A stretch of DNA of 64,000 nucleotides from Datisca glomerata (taxonomy: Eukaryota > Streptophyta > Magnoliopsida > Cucurbitales > Datiscaceae): positions 2,548,647-2,612,646 of the forward strand of contig QANY01002375.1 in assembly GCA_003255025.1 (NCBI GenBank), given 5' to 3'. A program made the translations under genes and the position numbers. Shown here one piece after another: positions 57,696 through 64,000 of the stretch (within the stretch, counting starts at the first letter, position 1; the number at the start of each line of letters is the position of its first letter). Below the pieces are notes generated by a model. The model had not been told where the DNA came from, searched no databases, and saw only the letters and a program-made list of their open reading frames with translations.

Positions 57696-58087
57696 GGACG
57701 GGTGAGAGGCGACATTTGACATAAAGTGACGGGAATTAAATGTTGTTGTGCTTTCATGGTGACTAGACGGGGCTGATTTGGTATTTTTCCATGTGATTGG
57801 ACTCGTTGGGTGTTTGGGTCTATGAGAGAATGCCCCGTGGGATGTACCTTTAGTTGGGCAATGATGTCCCTGACACTGATAGTCGTCTAAGCTCCTTTTG
57901 GGGGTTATAATCTTCTTGACCTTTGTGTGCTAAGGTCAGTGCAACCCAAGCTTCTTTGGGACTGACCAGGCAAGGTCAGCCTCTTCCTTCTAGGTGGTCG
58001 CGCCTTAGAGTCTTCTTTCAGAGTAACATTCTCAGTGCATATGACACATGTCATTGCATTACTGGTGGTTACGAAACACCTACAACA
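57372..58087 (-). repeat. Tat-D 5' LTR (upper edge approximate)
   Basis: Begins (plus view) TATTGATGTC, the partner of TGTTGATGAC at 56,875, and probably ends CCTACAACA at 58,087. No second full copy exists in the window to fix the edge. The lower duplicate keeps only about 320 bp of it. Confidence 0.5.
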
Positions 58088-58681
58088 ATATCAATTAAAA
58101 GTGCATCTTTGTCAGATTATACAAAGCTAAATCAAACTGCATTATCTTAACAAGCCCACAACTAATTTTACAGATTAATAATCGAGCTTTGTCTACAAAA
58201 ACACAGCCTCAACAAAAAACTAAATGTTCAGATAATAAATCGTCACTTCTTTGTATCAAATCTAAATCCAAAACTTTCCTCTGAACATTTCATCAGACCT
58301 TAATTCTTATCCACAAATAGTAGGACTGAAATAGTTAGCAACGAAAAGGCTTTGGAAGACGGATAACAAATAGAAAACAACAAGAAAGTATGCAATTAAT
58401 GGATGATCAATGTCCTATGATCAAAGAAGAGATACATGTGCTATCATAGAATTAAAGAAACAATTTAGAAAATTGACTTAGTTGTCCATCTAGTGGTTTT
58501 CTCATTCTAAAGTACAATCAACATGTTTTTCATGATGTAACGGATTGACCTCCTCTACTTAGAACTTAGAATGAATTCAAGACTGACTAGGAAATACTAG
58601 TTTATGAATGCATAGCAATAAATGAGAGAGAGATTTGATTAAGAAAAGTAGCTTGTAGTAATTGCCCTTCCTTTGACACAT
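58088..58681. other. Non-coding spacer
   Basis: AT-rich DNA between the Tat-D LTR and the Athila LTR; nothing recognised. Confidence 0.4.
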
Positions 58682-60080
58682 TGATAACTCTATGAATGTA
58701 GAGTTATTTTAGTCATTGAAAGCCTAAATTGTTGCCTATTTTAAGGATGTTAGTTAGAGTCAATGCTTTGTTTCAGCTTTAGTTCATGCTAGCCTTTCTA
58801 TTAATTTATAGGTAGTTTTATGCATTTTAGGGTTTCTCTAGTACAAGGCTATAGGCTATCTTGAAGATCTTTGATGCTATAGCAGTTCTTGATGCTAAGT
58901 AGTGTTCGTACAGTGCTGATGAGCAAGTAGCTTGACGTGTGTGCAAGCGGGAGCTTAAATCAAAGGGTATCTCTGTGCATCAGAATTAGTTGCTCTAGGT
59001 GTCAATCGCTCCTTCATTTTGTGGTCCCCCACTTCTTAAAGTCTCACCACGTGCCCTTGTGCTAAAAGAAGAACTAATTCCCAAATGGGTATAAAAAGCA
59101 AACCCTTCTCTTTTTGGAAGGGAGAGCAAATATTTTCCATTTAGAGTCGAAAGCTACCAAGAGAAGAAGACGAAGAACCTACACAAGGAAGAAAAATGGT
59201 GAAGAAGATGACTAAAGAAGGAATGGAGAAAGGGGAAGACGACAAAGAGCTTAGACTACTAGTTAATTCTTCTTTTCTCTTTCATTTACCTCATTTTCTA
59301 TTCTATAATACTTTTTACTTTATCTCTTTCTATGTTGGATTCCACGGATTGAAGTATGGTAAACTAAGTTAGATTTACATTGCCTTTTTTATGAAGTTTA
59401 CATTGCATGTTTTATTAAGCATTTCAGGTTAAGTGTTTGGATTCTTTAATTTCTACTTGTGACTGGCTATCCCTTTTAGATTTTAAGTTAAGTTAAGCTT
59501 CAGAGGAACTTAGTTTAAAGGAATAACTTACCCAACGCTTGTGTGCTGAAATCAAGAATACATGGGCAATGATTCATGTAGATCAAGAAATTTTGTGAGT
59601 TACATAAGAATATGAACTTACCTTGCAACCTCTTAGCTGAAATTTAAAGAATCTGATTAACCTAACTTTGCTTAGATACGAGTTAGGCTAAGTAGATAAT
59701 CTCTTAAATGAAGGTTTAGCGTGTTTTAGATTTAGGGTAATGCTTATCGATAGGTATAACAATGGAAATAGAATTAATAAAGGTGAAGTAAATGAAAGGG
59801 AATCAACCATACTACTCCATTCTCATTTTGAATATCTAAATCACTTTACTAATCTTCTTTTACTCAGTTGTCATTACTTTAATTCTTCACTTTGAATAAC
59901 TTACATTTAGTGTTAGTTCAACTTTAATCTTATCAATTGATACAACATTACCTTACCTCTAAATCTATTTGTTCACTTAATTATTGCATATTCACTACTC
60001 CCTTTGGGTTTGACACTCATTTACTACTATATTACTTGTTGCGACACGTACACTTGTGAAGGACATTTCATTGAGAATCA
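58682..60080 (+). repeat. Athila 5' LTR
   Basis: 1,399 bp, TGATAACTCTATG...TTGAGAATCA, of normal Athila length. The 3' copy lies outside the window. Confidence 0.75.
59090..59097 (+). promoter_or_regulatory. TATA box of the Athila LTR
   Basis: TATAAAAA, followed about 30 bp later by a purine-rich leader (GAAGGGAGAGC), in the middle of the LTR. Confidence 0.55.
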
Positions 60081-60086
60081 AATTTT

Positions 60087-60104
60087 TGGCGTCGTTGCCG
60101 GAGA
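60087..60104 (+). promoter_or_regulatory. Athila primer binding site
   Basis: TGGCGTCGTTGCCGGAGA, six bases after the LTR. The consensus for Athila/Tat elements is TGGCGCCGTTGCCGGGGA; two transitions separate them. Confidence 0.85.
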
Positions 60105-60304
60105 ATAGAGATAGGATATCTTGTTTAAGTCAAATAGAATTTGATTTGTAAGTATTATTGAGTTGTTGTTCTGCTATCTTTTTAGCAGAGTGAGATATTT
60201 TATATGCGCAGGCAGTAAGTGTTTGGCATATTGTTTGATCCAGAGATAGATAGAACCCTAAGGCATATTAGTAGAGAGCATAGAGTTGCAGCTACTGCAG
60301 TAAC

Positions 60305-61960
60305 TATGGTTGCACCCAACAGATAAGAAGTAGTCAATAAAAGGATCAGAAATGATAACAATATAAACAATGACAATAATGTCATTGAAATGGAAGACGA
60401 TAGGGAAAAGACGATAAGGGATTATGCTATTATTTAGCCACAAGAAATGAACCCCGGCATTGTGGGGCCTGAAGTTCAAGATCCACAATTTGAACTTAAG
60501 CCAGTCATATTCCAGATGTTTCAGATAGTTGGTCAGTTCAATTGATTGCCTTTTGAAGATCCCCATCTTCATTTAAGACTTTTTATGGAGGTGAGTGAGG
60601 CATTCAAGATTCCACGAGCCTCTGAAGATGCATTAAGAATGAGATTGTTCTCATATTCACTAAGGGATAGAGCTAGAGCATGACTCAACTCCCCCAAATT
60701 CAGTCTCTAGCTAGAATGATTTAGTTGAGAATTTTTGATGAAGTATTTTCCCCTTACTAAAAATGCTAAGCTTAGAAATGAAATCAATTCCTTTCACCAA
60801 CTAGAGGATGAATATCTTATGAAGCATGGGAGATATTCAAGGATTTTCTAAGGAAATGCCATCATCATGATATACCTTCCGATTGGAGACTTTCTATAAT
60901 GGGTTGGATTTTTCCATAAGACTAATGGTTGACCCCTCTAGTAATGGAGCCAATATGTCTAAATCATACAATGAACCTATGATATTTTGAAAAGAATTGC
61001 AAATAATAATTACCAGTGGCCAATAGCTAGAGTTGCTACAGTCACCACAACCTGGAAAGCAGTAAGAGTTCATGAGCTAGATGTCACGACTGCTCTGACA
61101 GCCTAAGTGTCATCTCTAGAAAACATGATTAAGAGTATGAACACGAGACTTCCATCAGCACAATCGCAAGGTCAACAAGCACCACCACTAGAGTAAGAAG
61201 TCAATCAAGTGGTGAAGTATGTTGTGTTTACTATGGAGAGGAGCACCAATTTGAACATTGTGCTAGACACCCTGCCTCTAAGAACTATGTTGGAAATTTC
61301 AATGGAAATACCCAGAGCAACCAAAAATGTAGTCCTTATTCTAACATCTATAATCTAGGATGGAGACAACATCCAAACGTCTCATTGACTAATAAAAATC
61401 AGAATGTTGGACCACCAAAGATGCAACAAAAGCCCAATTACCCTCCTAGATTTGCACCACAGCAAGATCAAGTGTAGAAACCATTAAATGAGCAATTAAG
61501 AATTTGGGAAAGTCTCTTGAAAGAGTGCATTGTTAAAAATGAATCTATGATACAGAGCCAAGAAGTTTCATTTAGAAATTTAGAGAATCAGGTGGAACAA
61601 TTAACTAATGCACTCAACTCAAGAGTTCAAGGATCTTTGCCAAGCAGCACTGAGAATCCTAGAAGATAGGAAAAATTAGCAATACCAGGTTATTTATCGG
61701 AGGAGTGAAAAGTCACAAGTTAACCTGAAGGAGAGAAGGAAGATAAAGCTGAAAGAGGAACACAAGAAGCTGGTACAAGCATGAATGCTGCAAAGTCGAG
61801 TGCTACTGCATCAGAAGAAGCAGTAGTTAAACCTACGGAGAAGACAACAGATGAAGTGGAAAAACTGCACCTCCCTTTCCTTAGAGATTGAATACGAAGA
61901 AAATGGACAGTCAATTTACCATTTCTAGACATTCTAAAGCAGCTTCATATTAGTATACCC
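60305..61960 (+). pseudogene. Athila gag
   Basis: The ATG at 60,305 opens MVAPNR then a stop. Core gag follows: FEDPHLHLRLFMEVSEAFKI, LRMRLFSYSLRDRARA, FLMKYFPLTKNAKLRNEINS, YLMKHGRY. A knuckle-like CVYYGEEHQFEHCARHP is at about 61,220-61,270, then an Asn/Pro/Gln-rich linker and a coiled segment (NLENQVEQLTNALNSRVQG) near 61,580. Stops and shifts are frequent, including where the conserved Trp of the ARxWL motif belongs. Confidence 0.8.
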
Positions 61961-62610
61961 CTAGTAGTAGCACCGTAAAAAATGCCAAACTATGTGAAGT
62001 TCATGAAGGATATACTCATTAAGATGAGAAGACTGGGAGAGTTTGAAACAATATCATTAACTCAAGAATGCAGTTTGATTCTTCTGAACAAGATTCCTCC
62101 AAAGTTGAAAGACCATGTAGTTTTAAAATACCTTTTACTATAGGAAATATATAGTGTGGTAGGGCCTTATGAGACTTAGAAGTTGGGATAAATCTTATGC
62201 CATTGTCTATGTTCAAGAAGTTGGGAATAGGATAAGATAGGCCCCCTACTATCATACTGCAGCTAGCTGATAGGTCATTTGTATATCCTAAAGGGAACAT
62301 TAAGGATGTGTTAGTATGAGTGGATAAGTTCATTTTCCCTGTTGACTTCATTAACCTAGATTATGAGGTGGATAAAGAGGGTTCTATTATTTTGGGGAGA
62401 CCTTTCCTAGCCCCTGGAAGGACATTGATTGATGTGCAAAAAAAAGAATTGACAATGAAGGTGAATGATCAAGAGGTAAGTTTTAATGTTTTGAATGCCA
62501 TGAAGTTTCCAGAAGAAGAAGAGGAGGAGTGTGGTGTTGTAGCTATGGTAGGCCCAATAGTGAACAGAAAGATTTATGTTCGTTGTTGCAAAGATCACTT
62601 GCTAGAATAA
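61961..62610 (+). pseudogene. Athila protease region
   Basis: PNYVKFMKDILIKMRRLGEF, ECSLILLNKIPPKLKD, then a decayed active-site segment where DLGASINLMP is expected (about 62,160-62,205; reads LMPLSMF in a shifted frame). LQLADRSFVYPKG and, in the open stretch 62,320-62,610, DKFIFPVDFINLDYEVDKEG, IILGRPFLAPGRTLIDVQKK follow: the C-terminal half of an Athila aspartic protease. Ends with an acidic EEEEEECGVV segment. Confidence 0.8.
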
Positions 62611-62671
62611 AATTCAAGAACTCAGGAAGAAGAAGAGGAGGTGCAAGCCCAAGAAGAGGGAGGCAATTTGA

Positions 62672-63184
62672 AAGGAAGCAGTAAGAGAGGAAGAAGTTTT
62701 CCAAGCACTTGGAAAAGAGTTGGAGGAGGAAGTAGTTAAAAAAGGAAAAGATACTGAAGAAAAGGATGAAGATGTAGAAGAGGAGATTGAAGGAGAGGAT
62801 CAAGAAAAATATATTAAGGAAGTAGAAAATCTCGAGTATGTTCTAGAAGAAGTTGTTAAGGAGCTAGAAAAAGAAATTGAGAAAGAAAAAGTTGTTACTA
62901 AAAGTGAAAGAAAGGAAGAATATTTGGAAGAGGGGAGTGAAGAAGAAGAAAGTGAGGACACACCACCCTCACCACATAATCCCCCACCTAAAAAGGATAA
63001 GGATAAGGGTAAGAGAAAGATGCTAAACTCAAGCCATGAAGCCAAGACCTCAAAGAAAAAGGAAGCAACAAAGTCAAAAGACAAGAGTAAGGTGACAGAA
63101 AAGAAAGCTGAAGCATTCGTCCTAGCTAAAGGCAATAAAAAGAAGCAGACAGTGGCTGAAGAGGATGAAGAAATTGATGAGTAG
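62672..63184 (+). CDS. Glu/Lys-rich charged frame after the Athila protease
   Basis: An uninterrupted stretch of about 170 codons without an early ATG, so if translated it is part of a polyprotein (a one-base shift from the protease frame). N-terminal two thirds: alternating Glu/Lys with heptad-like Leu/Val (EVENLEYVLEEVVKELEKEI), a predicted coiled coil. Then a DTPPSPHNPPPKKDK proline hinge and a Lys/Ser-rich tail. Ends EEDEEIDE. It occupies the place of RT. I recognise no family; low complexity makes homology calls unsafe. The remaining element is full of stops, so an open frame of this length is notable. Confidence 0.45.
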   Translation, partial: KEAVREEEVFQALGKELEEEVVKKGKDTEEKDEDVEEEIEGEDQEKYIKEVENLEYVLEEVVKELEKEIEKEKVVTKSERKEEYLEEGSEEEESEDTPPSPHNPPPKKDKDKGKRKMLNSSHEAKTSKKKEATKSKDKSKVTEKKAEAFVLAKGNKKKQTVAEEDEEIDE

Positions 63185-64000
63185 TTGTAGTTGCAAATCA
63201 AGTCTATTGAGAAGCAACTTTCAACACTCAATGAGACCTCCAGGTGACGGAGTGTCCTACGCAGTGTTTCAGGGAATTGAGGAGTGGTGGTCTATGACAT
63301 CATCTGGCTATAGTAGCAAGGGGAGTACTCTTTCTCCCTTCCTCATTTCATATTTTATATTGCTTAAATATTTATAAAAACTTTTATTAAATTTTGTCTA
63401 TTGGCAGTGAGGGCACTGCATGTCTGAGTTTCGGGGAGGGGCTAGCGCTTTCCTTTATTATGTTTTTTACGAGGTTATTTTGATTGTTTGTGTTAATCTT
63501 TTGTGCAAGTTCACTTTTTCGAGCTTGCCATATTATTAAAATATTTATGAAAGCAAGTTTATTTTCATATAAAAAAAGAGAAAGAACAAAAATAAACTGA
63601 AATCTTAGTGCAGTATGCTGAATTTAGAATTCCTAGGTTGTTTCTCTTATTCTCATGCACTTAGGAGATAGGTTAGCTGCTTTGGGAAGCCTTGGATATC
63701 TTAAGTTCATGTGAGGTTCTAAGCTCTAACTAGGTATGCTAAGTTGCTAGAATTAGTATTCATTTATAAAGAAATTAGTTTGGGGGAGGGGAGTTAAATT
63801 TGCATACATTGTTCATATCTTGTGTATTTAGCAGCTTAAGGAAAATCCTTTGGCTTTTGAAATAATAATAGTGAATAAAAGAATAGAGAGCTTCTCTATT
63901 TTAGGTTGCTGAGTAACCGGATGCCTTCAACTAAAGTGTTGTCATTCACATCAAAAAGTAGCAAAACATAATGGGCTATCTATTCCTATAAGTAAAAAAG
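63185..64000 (+). other. Athila downstream non-coding region
   Basis: Contains two G-rich tracts, CTGAGTTTCGGGGAGGGG (63,423) and TTAGTTTGGGGGAGGGG (63,777). These resemble the AGTTTGGGGGAGG tract found after pol in Athila elements. No coding signal is supported. Confidence 0.5.

Larger units (their letters stand above)
58682..64000 (+). mobile_element. Athila-type Ty3/gypsy element, 5' part (runs off the window)
   Basis: 5' LTR (58,682-60,080), a TGGCGTCGTTGCCGG PBS, gag with Athila motifs, protease, then a charged frame and G-rich AGTTTGGGGGAGGGG tracts. No RT, RNase H or integrase appears in the 2 kb after protease where they should begin. It is probably a non-autonomous derivative, or pol is displaced beyond the window. 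Confidence 0.85.

Noticed and set aside
62800..63231. Minus-strand Ser/Phe-rich frame of 143 codons
   Set aside because: Antisense shadow of the Glu/Lys-rich frame (GAA/AAG read as TTC/CTT).
1..64000. Endogenous pararetrovirus sequence
   Set aside because: All RT fragments group by motif with LINE, Ty1/copia or Ty3/gypsy elements; no movement-protein or coat-protein-like frame was seen.
1..64000. tRNA genes
   Set aside because: The tRNA-complementary stretches are retroelement primer binding sites; no cloverleaf was recognised.

Overview
The window is plant nuclear DNA of a repeat-rich flowering-plant genome. This follows from the element families present: Tat/Ogre and Athila Ty3/gypsy elements, a chromodomain Ty3 element, several Ty1/copia elements, L1-type LINEs, a hAT with a BED-finger transposase and CACTA ends. 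A fragment of a plant SRP72 gene with splice sites is also present. The species cannot be named from this. I found no intact conserved host gene, no RNA gene and no CRISPR array; nearly all coding capacity is decayed transposon protein.

Layout. 1-16,025 is one minus-strand LINE (ORF1, then endonuclease and RT of ORF2), opened twice: by a Tat/Ogre-type element at 479-8,416 (imperfect TSD CATTG/CGTTG) and by a Ty1/copia element at 9,962-14,751 (TSD GTATT/GTACT). 16,026-17,219 is AT-rich and featureless. 17,220-19,058 is a second, plus-strand, very degenerate LINE. 19,059-20,600 is sparse and holds one small membrane-protein ORF. 20,600-21,120 is a CACTA terminus plus flank, repeated at 32,883-33,240. 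21,121-32,045 is a 3'-truncated minus-strand copia element with a long leader into which a complete hAT (25,896-29,986, 8-bp TSD) inserted. It had itself landed in an older plus-strand copia, of which RNase H and the 3' LTR survive (32,046-32,882). 33,938-38,573 is the best-preserved element: a copia with two LTRs, PBS, PPT and perfect TSD ATAAT, one long gag-pol frame, eight nonsense codons and a few frameshifts.

38,579-40,536 is low-information. 40,537-45,921 is a chromodomain Ty3/gypsy element with LTRs. 46,086-50,045 is a scrambled minus-strand Tat-type element (gag, protease, RNase H, integrase; RT lost; RNase H-integrase present twice). 50,700-51,024 is an SRP72 exon pseudogene. 52,800-55,445 is a 45-bp/93-bp minisatellite split by a solo copia LTR (53,390-55,364, perfect TSD TACTC) of the same family as the LTR at 30,324-32,045. 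55,446-58,087 is the 5' part of another Tat-type element (gag start, PBS, LTR) carrying a 497-bp tandem duplication. 58,682 to the window end is an Athila-type element with LTR, PBS, gag and protease, then an unusual Glu/Lys-rich frame where RT would be expected.

The regions do not work together as a pathway. The window is a stratified record of insertion, deletion and repair. Its most informative points are the nested TSDs, a templated repair insertion at 14,618-14,642, the SRP72 fragment, the minisatellites, and the atypical ORF downstream of the Athila protease.
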